From contig NZ_JAVAMO010000009.1 in NCBI RefSeq assembly GCF_030758345.1, forward strand, positions 62,001-126,000: 64,000 nucleotides of DNA. The letters run 5' to 3'. Below the pieces are notes generated by a model. It had not been told where the DNA came from. It worked only from the letters and a program-made list of their open reading frames with translations, and ran no database searches. Shown one piece after another: positions 56,002-64,000 of the stretch (position 1 is its first letter; every line of letters starts with the position of its first letter). A program made the position numbers and the translations under genes. The DNA is from Ruegeria discodermiae. GTDB taxonomy: Bacteria > Pseudomonadota > Alphaproteobacteria > Rhodobacterales > Rhodobacteraceae.

Positions 56002-56030
56002 ACCGAAACGGGGAAACCCCGTTTCGGTAC
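56002..56030 (-). terminator. Hairpin between the MFS gene and the urease operon
   Basis: A perfect 13-bp stem, TACCGAAACGGGG-AAA-CCCCGTTTCGGTA. On the minus strand, a run of six T begins a few bases after the stem, so it suits a leftward transcript, though it stands about 320 bases beyond the ureG stop. It lies 46 bases after the MFS stop as well. The remaining 56031-56347 shows no gene. Confidence 0.6.
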
Positions 56031-56347
56031 ACCACGCCTTGGGAAAGCGTTAAAATCAAATGCCGCGCTGCGGCCAGTAATCGTTAACATAGCGCATGTT
56101 CATCACCGGTTCACTCGCTGATCGGAAACCGATCTCCGGAGGCGCGGCCTGTCGGGAATTCCAGACCAACGCAGAAAGTTCTCGTGCGCTTCGGCTTAAT
56201 AGTTTCGGTCAATATCTCCCAAACTAGAGCGGTTAATGTCGTACCGCCTGACCTCATTCAGCCACAAAGATGCGGGGGCTTCTGTAATCCAGGCCACACA
56301 AGGGCAAAAAAATCTCGCCAGGGGACGATTTTTCCGGCACGCCCGGA

Positions 56348-56995
56348 TCACACCGCTGCTTCGCGCTGGGTCTGTTGTTCAAGCTGCAGGCCGCCAAGCC
56401 CCGCGATCAGCTCAACAATCTGCGCCACGCCCTGACCATGGCGCAGCGCGGCCATCACAAAGGGCCGATCCTTGCGCATGCGCGTCGCGTCGCGCCGCAT
56501 CACGTCCAGATCGGCACCCACATGCGGGGCCAGATCGGTCTTGTTGATGATCAGGACGTCTGAGCGGGTGATCGCTGGGCCGCCCTTGCGCGGGATTTCT
56601 TCGCCTGCCGCCACATCGATCACATAAAGGGTCAGATCGGCCAGTTCCGGGCTGAACGTGGCCGACAGGTTGTCGCCGCCGCTTTCGATCAGCACCACCT
56701 CGACCTCGGGGTGCCGCTCGACCATCTGCGCCACGGCGGCGAGGTTGATCGAGGCGTCCTCGCGGATTGCCGTATGCGGGCAGCCGCCGGTTTCGACCCC
56801 GATGATCCGGTCCGAGGGCAGCACCTGCATGCGCATCAGCGCATCGGCGTCCTCCTGCGTGTAGATGTCATTGGTGATGACACCCAGCGAGACCTTGTCG
56901 CGCAATGCGGTGCAAAGCGCGGCTGTCAGAGTGGTTTTACCTGCGCCCACCGGGCCGCCGATACCGATGCGCAGGGGACCGTTCATACTGCTCAT
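56348..56995 (-). CDS. ureG: Urease accessory GTPase
   Basis: A 215-residue SIMIBI GTPase. The P-loop [11 protein letters not shown] is near residue 13, the nickel-binding CPH segment in [16 protein letters not shown], and guanine specificity NKTD near residue 150. It drives nickel insertion into urease with UreF, UreD (UreH) and UreE. It is last in the operon; ATGA overlap with ureF. Confidence 0.96.
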   Translation of the reverse strand: MSSMNGPLRIGIGGPVGAGKTTLTAALCTALRDKVSLGVITNDIYTQEDADALMRMQVLPSDRIIGVETGGCPHTAIREDASINLAAVAQMVERHPEVEVVLIESGGDNLSATFSPELADLTLYVIDVAAGEEIPRKGGPAITRSDVLIINKTDLAPHVGADLDVMRRDATRMRKDRPFVMAALRHGQGVAQIVELIAGLGGLQLEQQTQREAAV

Positions 56996-57639
56996 GTTCG
57001 GAAAATCCTCGAATACTGGGTTTCATGTTTCATCGCCGCGATATCGCTCAGAACGGCGGTGCTGCTCAGCGCATCCAGATCACCATGTTCCGTCGCCTTT
57101 GCCACCTCGGCATAAACCGGGAGCAGAGCGTGTTGCATCACCTGTCCTTCGGTCTGCCCCAGCGGCAACAGCCGCTGCGCCGCCGCGATCAGGTTTGCGG
57201 CGAAGGCCTGCAGATAGCTGCGCTGGGTCAGGTCCAGCGGCAGGCCTTCCTGCGCGGCCGCCGCCCCAAGGGCCACCGGATAGACCCAGTCGCCCAAACC
57301 GGGCTGCGAAACCGCGCGCGTGGTCCGGCAAAAGGCCGCTCCTTGCTGGTCGGTCTCAAGCAATCTTTCGTGTGAGGGCGCAAAAGCCCGTGCCATGTCA
57401 TCAATACGGGTTAGCGCTTCTGTCGCGCGTGCGCGGTAGGCCGCTGCCAAAAACAAGGCGTCTGATCGGCCCGACCCGACGGTCAGAACATCGCTCAGCC
57501 ACGACTTGAAGCTCTGCGCATCGGTGACCCAGCCCTGATCCACAGCCGCTTCCAGCCCATGGCTATAGGCATAGGCGCTGACCGGGTAGGCGGGCGACAG
57601 CCATTGCAGCAGGGTCAGCGTCTCAGTGGGCGTGGCCAT
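56992..57639 (-). CDS. ureF: Urease accessory protein UreF
   Basis: A 215-residue all-helical protein with [20 protein letters not shown] at the N-terminus and [13 protein letters not shown] late. It recruits UreG to the UreD-urease complex. Start 57639 (not 57693) gives the usual length and a 17-base overlap with ureE. Confidence 0.94.
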   Translation of the reverse strand: MATPTETLTLLQWLSPAYPVSAYAYSHGLEAAVDQGWVTDAQSFKSWLSDVLTVGSGRSDALFLAAAYRARATEALTRIDDMARAFAPSHERLLETDQQGAAFCRTTRAVSQPGLGDWVYPVALGAAAAQEGLPLDLTQRSYLQAFAANLIAAAQRLLPLGQTEGQVMQHALLPVYAEVAKATEHGDLDALSSTAVLSDIAAMKHETQYSRIFRT

Positions 57640-58075
57640 GGGTCCGCCCGTGCCCGTAAGCGCCGCCTTCGGGCGTAAAAGGTTCGACCACATCGCGCAG
57701 GGTTGCGCCCAGCTTCATCAGCATGTCGCGCATCACGTGATCGCGTTGGATCAGCAGCCGGTCGCCCTCGATCTGGCAGGGTGTGTGGCGGTTGCCGATA
57801 TGCCAGGAGATACGGGTCAGATTGGATGCTGTGACTTCCAAAAGCGGCTCGGGCGCGGCGTGAATTTCAACCGCGCGCCCGTCGTCCAGGATCAGCGCAC
57901 CGCCATGGTTCAGCGAGGTCGTTTGCGCCAGATCGACCATAATCCGCTCGCCATCTTCGCAGGTGAGCACTTTGCGGCGCAAGAAGCGGTCCTCGTAGGT
58001 CAGAGACAGATTGTTCGAGGACTCGCCGTGCAAATGATCGGAGTACTGGCGCGTAGTAGCGAGGAGGGTGGTCAT
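57623..58075 (-). CDS. ureE: Urease nickel metallochaperone UreE
   Basis: A 150-residue protein with an N-terminal peptide-binding domain, a metal-binding domain (GNRHTPCQIEGDRLLIQ) and a His-rich tail (GRTHGHAH). It delivers nickel to UreG. ATG 58075 has GAGGAGG upstream, which is better than ATG 58135. It follows the DUF1127 gene by 34 bases. Confidence 0.93.
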   Translation of the reverse strand: MTTLLATTRQYSDHLHGESSNNLSLTYEDRFLRRKVLTCEDGERIMVDLAQTTSLNHGGALILDDGRAVEIHAAPEPLLEVTASNLTRISWHIGNRHTPCQIEGDRLLIQRDHVMRDMLMKLGATLRDVVEPFTPEGGAYGHGRTHGHAH

Positions 58076-58109
58076 GCGCACGCCTCCTCTGATTTGGGTT
58101 GTGCGTCCG

Positions 58110-58337
58110 TTAGATGCGCCAGACCGAACCGGCAAAGACGTGATGCACGATACGGTCGCGTGACAAGCCGCAGCGTTTCAGTTCTTCGTCGCTGAGCGAT
58201 TGCAGAAACTGAATCTGTTTCGCGTGCGAGCGGGCCTCGGCCATGTTGATCAAAACCGCATAGATCGATGATCCGACTCTGCTGAGCATTGCGGAAACCG
58301 AGAAACCGGGGCGTTCTTGAAGTGTGAATTGTGCCAT
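58110..58337 (-). CDS. DUF1127 small protein within the urease operon
   Basis: A 75-residue protein with the C-terminal DUF1127 pattern LQSLSDEELKRCGLSRDRIV. Such Arg-rich small proteins in alphaproteobacteria affect RNA turnover or phosphate/nitrogen metabolism; the role here is unknown. The start ATG 58337 has GGAGG five bases upstream. The gene separates ureC from ureE, and the 130-base gap upstream suggests its own promoter. Confidence 0.8.
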   Translation of the reverse strand: MAQFTLQERPGFSVSAMLSRVGSSIYAVLINMAEARSHAKQIQFLQSLSDEELKRCGLSRDRIVHHVFAGSVWRI

Positions 58338-58429
58338 TAGGACCTCCATAAAGATGGGTTAAGCAGGTCCTCCCATGGCATTGAGTGTTTGTCATTTGAC
58401 CCTCACTGTATAGTGGGTTTTTGATCATG

Positions 58430-58456
58430 GCTGCGTTGTGATTGCTGCAACGCAGC
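58430..58456 (-). promoter_or_regulatory. Hairpin after ureC
   Basis: GCTGCGTTG, 9-base loop, CAACGCAGC: a perfect 9-bp stem starting 12 bases after the ureC stop on the minus strand. No T-run follows, so partial termination or protection of the ureDABC mRNA is more likely than a full stop. Confidence 0.5.
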
Positions 58457-58467
58457 ACAAAATTTGA

Positions 58468-60177
58468 TCAGAATAAAAAGTACCGCTGCGCCATCGGCAG
58501 GGTTTCGGCGGGCTGGCACGTCAGCAGCTCTCCATCGGCGCGCACCTCATAGGTTTCGGGGTCCACCTCGATCTGCGGTGTCGCATCGTTCAAGATCAGA
58601 TCGCGTTTGCCGATGCTGCGGGTGCCCTGCACCGCTACCGTGTCCTTGGCCAGCCCCAGCGCATCGCCGATCCCCTCGGTCTGCGCTGCAGCTGAGACAA
58701 AGGTGATGGCCGAGCGTTCGACCGAGCGGCCATAGGCTCCGAACATTGGCCGACTGTAAACCGGTTGCGGCGTTGGGATTGAGGCATTGGGGTCGCCCAT
58801 CTGCGCACAGGCGATGGTGCCGCCAAGCAGCACCATCTCCGGTTTGACGCCGAAAAAGGCCGGGTTCCACAGAACAAGATCGGCGCGTTTGCCTTCCTCA
58901 ATGCTGCCGATCTGATGGCTCAGGCCGTGGGCGATGGCCGGGTTGATGGTGTATTTGGCGATATAGCGGCGGACGCGCAGATTGTCGTTGTCGCCGGCTT
59001 CCTCCGGCAAACGGCCCCGCTGTTTCTTCATCTTGTCAGCGGTTTGCCAGGTGCGGATCAGCACCTCGCCCACACGGCCCATGGCCTGACTGTCGGATGC
59101 GATGATCGAGAACGCCCCCATATCGTGCAGGATGTCTTCGGCGGCAATCGTCTCGCGCCGGATGCGGCTTTCGGCAAAGGCCACGTCCTCGGGGATCGAC
59201 TTGTCGAGGTGATGGCAGACCATCAGCATGTCGAGATGCTCTTCGACCGTGTTGACCGTGAAAGGCCGGGTTGGGTTGGTCGAGGAGGGCAGAACGTGAT
59301 CCTCACCACAGATCTTGATGATATCCGGGGCATGACCACCGCCCGCGCCTTCGGTGTGGAAGGCGTGGATCGTCCGGCCTTTCATGGCAGCCACGGTGTT
59401 TTCCACAAACCCGGATTCGTTCAGCGTATCGGTATGGATCATCACCTGCACATCCATCGCATCCGCGACCGAGAGGCAGCAGTCGATGGCGGCAGGCGTT
59501 GTGCCCCAATCCTCGTGCAGTTTCAGGGCGCAGGCCCCGGCCTTGACCTGTTCCTCAAGTGCAGCGGGCAGCGAGGCGTTGCCCTTGCCCGCAAAGGCCA
59601 GGTTCATCGGAAAGGCATCGGCGGCTTGCAGCATCCGTCCGATATGCCAGGGGCCAGGCGTGCAGGTGGTGGCCAGCGTGCCATGAGCGGGGCCAGTGCC
59701 ACCGCCCAGCATGGTGGTCAGACCGGAATGCAACGCGTCCTCGATCTGTTGCGGGCAGATAAAGTGGATATGGCTGTCGAACCCGCCAGCGGTCAGGATG
59801 CGTCCTTCGCCCGCAATGGCCTCAGTGCCCGGGCCGACGATGATATCAACGCCCGGCTGCGTGTCCGGGTTACCGGCCTTGCCGATCTTGGCGATGCGCC
59901 CGTCTTTCAGCCCCACATCCGCCTTGTAGATGCCGGAATGATCCACGATCAAGGCATTGGTGATCACCGTGTCCACTGCCCCTTCGGCACGCGTGACCTG
60001 AGACTGCCCCATCCCGTCGCGGATCACCTTGCCACCGCCGAACTTGACCTCTTCGCCATAGGTGGTGAGGTCGCGTTCCACTTCGATGATCAGATCGGTA
60101 TCGGCCAACCGCAGCCTGTCGCCGATAGTGGGGCCGAACATGGCGGCATAGTCGGAGCGTTTGATTGTTGCTGGCAT
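58468..60177 (-). CDS. ureC: Urease alpha subunit
   Basis: A 569-residue catalytic subunit hydrolysing urea to ammonia and carbamate. Nickel ligands are seen in [14 protein letters not shown] (His pair), the carbamylated Lys in [12 protein letters not shown] near residue 218, and [13 protein letters not shown]. The flap/catalytic His is in [20 protein letters not shown]. Length matches the family. It begins at the ureB stop (TGATG). Confidence 0.98.
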   Translation of the reverse strand: MPATIKRSDYAAMFGPTIGDRLRLADTDLIIEVERDLTTYGEEVKFGGGKVIRDGMGQSQVTRAEGAVDTVITNALIVDHSGIYKADVGLKDGRIAKIGKAGNPDTQPGVDIIVGPGTEAIAGEGRILTAGGFDSHIHFICPQQIEDALHSGLTTMLGGGTGPAHGTLATTCTPGPWHIGRMLQAADAFPMNLAFAGKGNASLPAALEEQVKAGACALKLHEDWGTTPAAIDCCLSVADAMDVQVMIHTDTLNESGFVENTVAAMKGRTIHAFHTEGAGGGHAPDIIKICGEDHVLPSSTNPTRPFTVNTVEEHLDMLMVCHHLDKSIPEDVAFAESRIRRETIAAEDILHDMGAFSIIASDSQAMGRVGEVLIRTWQTADKMKKQRGRLPEEAGDNDNLRVRRYIAKYTINPAIAHGLSHQIGSIEEGKRADLVLWNPAFFGVKPEMVLLGGTIACAQMGDPNASIPTPQPVYSRPMFGAYGRSVERSAITFVSAAAQTEGIGDALGLAKDTVAVQGTRSIGKRDLILNDATPQIEVDPETYEVRADGELLTCQPAETLPMAQRYFLF

Positions 60178-60482
60178 CAGAGGTCGCCCATGACTTGTTG
60201 ATTGAACCCATAAACCCGTCGCGCACCGCCGATGGGGATCAGCGATATTTCACGGCGCTGGCCCGGCTCGAACCGCACCGCTGTTCCCGGCGCGATATCC
60301 AGACGCAGCCCGTGGGCGGCGTGCCGATCGAAGTCCAAGGCGGGGTTGGTTTCAGCAAAGTGATAGTGACTGCCCACCTGAATCGGTCTGTCGCCGGTAT
60401 TGGCAACCATCAGCGTGATCGCCTCGGCCCCGGCGTTCAGGATGATGTCACCCGCTGTGGGCATGAACTCACCCGGGATCAT
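60177..60482 (-). CDS. ureB: Urease beta subunit
   Basis: A 101-residue structural subunit with [20 protein letters not shown] at the start and [18 protein letters not shown]. It overlaps the small His-rich gene upstream (ATGA) and ureC downstream, so translation is coupled. Confidence 0.97.
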   Translation of the reverse strand: MIPGEFMPTAGDIILNAGAEAITLMVANTGDRPIQVGSHYHFAETNPALDFDRHAAHGLRLDIAPGTAVRFEPGQRREISLIPIGGARRVYGFNQQVMGDL

Positions 60483-60640
60483 TTGGAACGGGTCGCGGAA
60501 AGACCGACCGCAGCCAGCGTAATCAGGGCGAGGCCCAAGCCAAGATTGGTATAATCCGTCCCATGAGCATGAACATGTCCGGCCTCATGGGCCATAGCGG
60601 GCGTGGCAAACATCAGGGCGGGCAGCATCAGTCGGGTCAT
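60479..60640 (-). CDS. His-rich 53-residue membrane peptide between ureA and ureB
   Basis: ATG 60640 with AAAAGGAGATACCG before it opens a 53-codon frame that ends in an ATGA overlap with ureB. The peptide has a signal-like N-terminus ([17 protein letters not shown]), a His cluster, [10 protein letters not shown], then one membrane helix ([16 protein letters not shown]). The strong ribosome site and exact coupling show it is a real gene. Nickel handling at the membrane, as with UreJ/HupE proteins, is a guess from the His cluster and the position. Confidence 0.75.
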   Translation of the reverse strand: MTRLMLPALMFATPAMAHEAGHVHAHGTDYTNLGLGLALITLAAVGLSATRSK

Positions 60641-60657
60641 CGGTATCTCCTTTTAAC

Positions 60658-60960
60658 TCAGCGAATGGGGTTGTGAACAGTGACGAGCTTGGTGCCGTCG
60701 GGAAAGGTAGCCTCGACCTGAACCTCGTGGATCATTTCGGGCACGCCTTCCATGCATTGGTCGCGGGTGATCACCTGCGCACCCGCCTGCATCATGTCAG
60801 CGACCGAGCGCCCGTCGCGCGCGCCTTCGACCACCGCATCGGTGATCAGCGCAATCGCCTCGGGGTGGTTCAGCTTGACGCCACGCGCCAGCCGTTTGCG
60901 CGCCACCTCGGCGGCCATCGCGACCAGCAGCTTGTCTTTTTCTCTTGGGGTCAGGTTCAT
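60658..60960 (-). CDS. ureA: Urease gamma subunit
   Basis: A 100-residue subunit starting [20 protein letters not shown], with [17 protein letters not shown] and [20 protein letters not shown]. An in-frame ATG at 60990 lies inside ureD and is rejected. It is two bases from the ureD stop. Confidence 0.97.
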   Translation of the reverse strand: MNLTPREKDKLLVAMAAEVARKRLARGVKLNHPEAIALITDAVVEGARDGRSVADMMQAGAQVITRDQCMEGVPEMIHEVQVEATFPDGTKLVTVHNPIR

Positions 60961-60961
60961 G

Positions 60962-61801
60962 TCAGAGCGTCCAGCATTTTGGTAATTCACTTTGCGACAG
61001 GTATGTCAGCGCCGGTTCCAGAACCTGGCGCAGGGCGAAGCCGTCGCGCGCCAGCACCCGCGCCACCAGCAGCCCGTCCCGGATCAGGCTGGCCCCGGCG
61101 GTCTCAGACAGCAGATCGCGCAACCCGTTCAGGCGGGCCTCAGCATCCGGGGCGGCATAGAGCAGCAGCGCCATCGCCCCCGCGCCATTGCCGGTGAAGG
61201 GCCGCGCCATATGGGCCTGCAGATCGCCGCTCAGGTCGAGGCGATCCAGAAAGATCGGGCGACCAGCGCGGTTGATCTCCACGTGGTCTCGGAACCGCGC
61301 ATCAGTGAGGCTCTCGCCCATGGCGGGACGGCCCAGAATCAACGGTTCGACCATCAGAAACCGGGCATCGTCGTCCAGTTCGACCCGAAGCCTGCGATGC
61401 AGGGTCGAGCCATTGAACAGGATGGTTTCCTGCGGCAGCCAATGGAGGTTTGCCCCGGCTTCGACATGCAGCTCAGTATGCAATTGCCCGAACTGGCCGG
61501 GTTGAGCGCGGTAGGCGCGCTCGGCGGCTTGTGTGGTCAAGGTCAGCGCGGTTCCGGCAAGGGCACGCGCCTCGACCTGGAACCGATCCCCGCCGGTGAT
61601 CCCGCCCGCCGTGTTGACCAGGACCGCATCAACCGCAGGCCCGTTTGGCTTTGGGAAAACGCATTTATACGAGCCCGACATCCGCAGGTCATCCAGCACG
61701 CTGCGACCAGCAAGCGGTTTGGTCGACAGTCGGATATGCCCCCGCGCTCTGGGTTGCGCGGATGATGAAGACGGCGTCGATATGGGTGCGGCCAGTTGAA
61801 T
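60962..61801 (-). CDS. ureD: Urease accessory protein UreD, probable non-canonical start
   Basis: UreD (UreH) is the scaffold that holds apo-urease for nickel insertion. The first standard start codon is GTG 61699, giving 245 residues, but the UreD-typical N-terminus ([19 protein letters not shown]) lies upstream in the same open frame. No ATG, GTG or TTG occurs between there and the in-frame stop near 61870. GGAGG stands five bases before ATT 61801, which would give 279 residues, the normal family length. I therefore extend the gene to 61801. A sequencing error or a start at CTG 61795 is possible. Later landmarks: [22 protein letters not shown]. Confidence 0.75.
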   Translation of the reverse strand: MQLAAPISTPSSSSAQPRARGHIRLSTKPLAGRSVLDDLRMSGSYKCVFPKPNGPAVDAVLVNTAGGITGGDRFQVEARALAGTALTLTTQAAERAYRAQPGQFGQLHTELHVEAGANLHWLPQETILFNGSTLHRRLRVELDDDARFLMVEPLILGRPAMGESLTDARFRDHVEINRAGRPIFLDRLDLSGDLQAHMARPFTGNGAGAMALLLYAAPDAEARLNGLRDLLSETAGASLIRDGLLVARVLARDGFALRQVLEPALTYLSQSELPKCWTL

Positions 61802-62182
61802 AACTGCCTCCGTTTCAGGCGATTTCGGCGCTGACTGTCGATCAGTGGGGCAGGGGCAACCAGCCTAAACGGCCAAATCAGCGATATCCCCCCCTTGGTT
61901 GCCCAAAATATAAACGAAACAATCTTATGAGATTAAAAATTAGGCAAAATCATGCATTGGGCTAGAAAACACCCGCCGGGCCGTTGCCTAAATTGCCGCA
62001 TTGCAGAATCGCTTATGGCACTCAGGCCGGGGGGACCGGTCAAGGGTGTGTGACGGCCGGATCAGTTTGGCTCTCGGATCAGCCGCCACACGGGTGCAAC
62101 TTTTAAGTTGCGGGGGAATAGGTACGCAGAGCCGCCTGCCAAGGCAAGCGTGCACCGCAGATCCGCCCCGCGAGGAGACAGA
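61802..62182. promoter_or_regulatory. Divergent region between ureD and urtA
   Basis: About 380 bases with no credible gene and an A/T-rich middle (61900-61960). Being between the urease and urea-transport operons it must hold both promoters. I could not identify a convincing sigma-54 or NtrC site by eye. Confidence 0.5.
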
Positions 62183-63463
62183 ATGAACTTCCTGAAAACC
62201 ACATTGGCGGCGGCAGCCGCGACCACTGCGCTGACCGGCGTCGCCCATGCGGCTGACTGCCCCGTAAAAGTTGGTGTGCTGCATTCGCTGTCGGGCACGA
62301 TGGCCATTTCGGAAACCACGCTGAAAGACACGATGCTGATGCTGATTGATCAGCAAAACGACAAGGGCGGTGTTCTGGGCTGCGAGATCGAGGCCGTTGT
62401 GGTCGATCCGGCCTCGGATTGGCCGCTTTTCGCGGAAAAGGCGCGGGAATTGCTGACGGTGCATGATGTCGATGTGATTTTCGGCAACTGGACAAGCGTG
62501 AGCCGGAAATCGGTTCTGCCGGTGATCGAGGAACTGAACGGGTTGCTGTTCTACCCGGTGCAGTATGAGGGCGAGGAATCGTCCAAGAACGTCTTCTACA
62601 CCGGCGCTGCGCCGAACCAGCAGGCGATCCCGGCGACGGATTATTTCCTGGAGGAACTGGGGGTCGAGAAATTCGCTCTGCTTGGCACGGACTATGTCTA
62701 CCCCAGGACCACCAACAATATCCTGGAAAGCTACCTGCAGCAGAAGGGCATCGCCAAGGATGATATCTTTGTGAACTACACGCCCTTTGGCCATTCCGAC
62801 TGGTCCAAGATCGTGGCTGATGTGGTCGCCCTTGGGGCCGATGGCAAAAAGGTTGGCGTGATCTCGACCATCAACGGTGACGCCAATATCGGCTTCTACA
62901 AGGAACTGGCTGCTGCTGGTGTGTCTGCCGACGATATCCCTGTCGTTGCCTTCTCGGTGGGCGAGGAAGAGCTTTCGGGCCTCGATACCTCGAACCTCGT
63001 CGGCCATCTGGCGGCCTGGAACTATTTCCAGTCGGCAGAGTCGGAAACCAACGAGGATTTCATCGCGACTTGGAAAGAGCGCATGGGCGAGGAACGCGTC
63101 ACCAATGACCCGATGGAGGCGCATTATATCGGCTTCAACATGTGGGTGAACGCGGCCGAAGCGGCCCAAAGCACTGAGGTTGATGCGGTTCGCGCGGCCA
63201 TGTACGGGCAGGAGTTCCCGAACCTGACCGGTGGCACAGCCGTGATGCTGCCCAACCACCATCTGGCCAAGCCGGTGTTGATCGGAGAGATCCTCGACGA
63301 TGGTCAGTTCGACATCATCAGCCAGACCGAAGAAGTGCCGGGCGACGCCTGGACCGACTTCCTGCCGGAATCGGCGCTGCTGAAATCGGATTGGAAAGAA
63401 CTGGGTTGCGGGATGTACAACACCGAAACCTCGACCTGCGTTCAGACCAAGTCGAACTACTGA
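62183..63463 (+). CDS. urtA: Urea ABC transporter substrate-binding protein
   Basis: A 426-residue periplasmic protein of the amide-binding (Peripla_BP_5) type with signal peptide ending AHAADC. It starts CPVKVGVLHSLSGTMAISET and has the UrtA segments FGNWTSVSRKSVLPV, LLFYPVQYEGEESS and NHHLAKPVLIGEI. ATG 62183 follows GAGGAG. It is divergent from ureD, linking urea import to urease. Confidence 0.94.
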   Translation: MNFLKTTLAAAAATTALTGVAHAADCPVKVGVLHSLSGTMAISETTLKDTMLMLIDQQNDKGGVLGCEIEAVVVDPASDWPLFAEKARELLTVHDVDVIFGNWTSVSRKSVLPVIEELNGLLFYPVQYEGEESSKNVFYTGAAPNQQAIPATDYFLEELGVEKFALLGTDYVYPRTTNNILESYLQQKGIAKDDIFVNYTPFGHSDWSKIVADVVALGADGKKVGVISTINGDANIGFYKELAAAGVSADDIPVVAFSVGEEELSGLDTSNLVGHLAAWNYFQSAESETNEDFIATWKERMGEERVTNDPMEAHYIGFNMWVNAAEAAQSTEVDAVRAAMYGQEFPNLTGGTAVMLPNHHLAKPVLIGEILDDGQFDIISQTEEVPGDAWTDFLPESALLKSDWKELGCGMYNTETSTCVQTKSNY

Positions 63464-63540
63464 TCCCACGAAAATCTGCCAGAGGGGGCGACCCCTCTGG
63501 CCCATAAGCGCCCTCGGGCCGATAAAGGAATGAGTGCACG

Positions 63541-64000
63541 ATGCTGCGCGCAGTGAACATTTTTGTCTTTTGGGTTCTGATGGTCACGGCGGCCCTCGCC
63601 CAGGACGCGCCGATGCAGTCGGTGTTGAAGGACCACCGCGACGTGATCGTGAAAAGCTCGCGCAAGACCATCGCCCCCGCCATCGATGCGGTGGCAACCA
63701 GCGGGCTGGCGCAGGCCCAGCAGGTGCTGGAGGCCTGGCAGGCCAAGAACATGTGGTTGCGCAAAGAGGATGAACTTTTCTTTCGGGCGGAAAAGACAAG
63801 TTCCGGTCTCTATGCGCTTTATGATCTCGATACTGGCGCGCAGGTGGGCGAGGCCGAAAAGCGCGATCTGAGGCAGATCAAGCCCAATAGTGGCATCCGC
63901 GCCATGCTTGCCACTGCGCTGGTGCAGTTCCAGCTGTCCGATCCCAATGCGGCCAACCGCGCCGCCGCGCTACAATCGCTGGAACGTGATCCGTCAGCGG
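63541..64000 (+). CDS. urtB: Urea ABC transporter permease UrtB, N-terminal part
   Basis: 153 codons open to the window edge. A signal-like N-terminus (MLRAVNIFVFWVLMVTAALA) is followed by the UrtB periplasmic extension (WLRKEDELFFRAEKTSSGLY, repeat-like ALQSLERDPSA). Known UrtB proteins carry such an extension of some 200 residues before the permease helices, which are not yet reached here. It is 77 bases after urtA. Confidence 0.85.
   Translation, partial: MLRAVNIFVFWVLMVTAALAQDAPMQSVLKDHRDVIVKSSRKTIAPAIDAVATSGLAQAQQVLEAWQAKNMWLRKEDELFFRAEKTSSGLYALYDLDTGAQVGEAEKRDLRQIKPNSGIRAMLATALVQFQLSDPNAANRAAALQSLERDPSA

Noticed and set aside
61802-62182. Sigma-54 or NtrC sites for nitrogen control of urt/ure
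   Set aside because: No GG-N10-GC element with good flanks or clear NtrC palindrome was found by eye.
61988-63505. 505-codon minus-strand frame
   Set aside because: It lies antisense to urtA, which has a signal peptide, ribosome site and family motifs.

Overview
The window reads as a chromosomal segment of a denitrifying alphaproteobacterium of the Roseobacter/Paracoccus group (Rhodobacterales). The evidence is the high G+C coding sequence, the gene order of the nor, nos and nir clusters (norCBQD; nosRZDFYLX; nirSECF-DL-GHJN, as known from Paracoccus), a Sinorhizobium-like Frc sugar transporter, a urease/Urt block, DUF1127 and DUF5928 proteins, and many tightly overlapping genes. Species cannot be fixed from sequence reading alone.

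Layout. 1-3781: end of a CUT2 sugar ABC transporter (frcA fragment, frcC, frcB, minus strand) with a divergent ROK regulator. 3814-5616: flavin monooxygenase with an NTF2-like front domain. 5864-30718: a nearly uninterrupted denitrification island with NO reductase (norCBQD), a Crp/Fnr regulator, N2O reductase with its maturation genes (nosRZDFYLX), cytochrome cd1 nitrite reductase with the whole heme d1 pathway (nirSECF-DL-GHJN, minus strand) and nnrS. Three TTGAC-N4-GTTAA-like palindromes lie before norC, before the nos operon and between nirS and nnrS, so one Dnr/Nnr-type regulator, probably the one encoded at 10538-11317, may co-ordinate all three. 30823-39461: periplasmic methionine sulfoxide reductase (msrPQ), gamma-glutamyltransferase, a sulfotransferase divergent from a GT14/DUF5928 glycosyltransferase, two small membrane proteins and a succinate-semialdehyde-type dehydrogenase.

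39497-53604 is the most unusual part: a RiPP (proteusin/class II lanthipeptide hybrid) cluster. Leftward it encodes an NHLM-type export machine (HlyD-like adaptor, C39 peptidase-ABC exporter, second large ABC protein). Rightward come four precursor peptides with nitrile-hydratase-like leaders ending in GG, a 1091-residue LanM-like enzyme and a zinc-free medium-chain dehydrogenase/reductase. Two more precursors lie beyond on the opposite strand, separated by two strong hairpin terminators. All six cores start with Thr and have Cys at core position 5. The LanM cyclase domain has lost all three zinc ligands. My inference is a pathway that mainly dehydrates Ser/Thr and then reduces the products to D-amino acids, instead of building ordinary enzyme-made lanthionine rings.

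54001-55956: a DsbA-fold isomerase and an MFS exporter. 56348-61801: a urease operon (ureDABC, then ureEFG, minus strand) with a 53-residue His-rich membrane peptide between ureA and ureB, a DUF1127 gene between ureC and ureE, and a ureD that seems to lack a standard start codon. 62183-64000: divergent urtA and the beginning of urtB. Urea uptake and hydrolysis therefore sit back to back. I saw no rRNA, tRNA, CRISPR array or intact insertion sequence.
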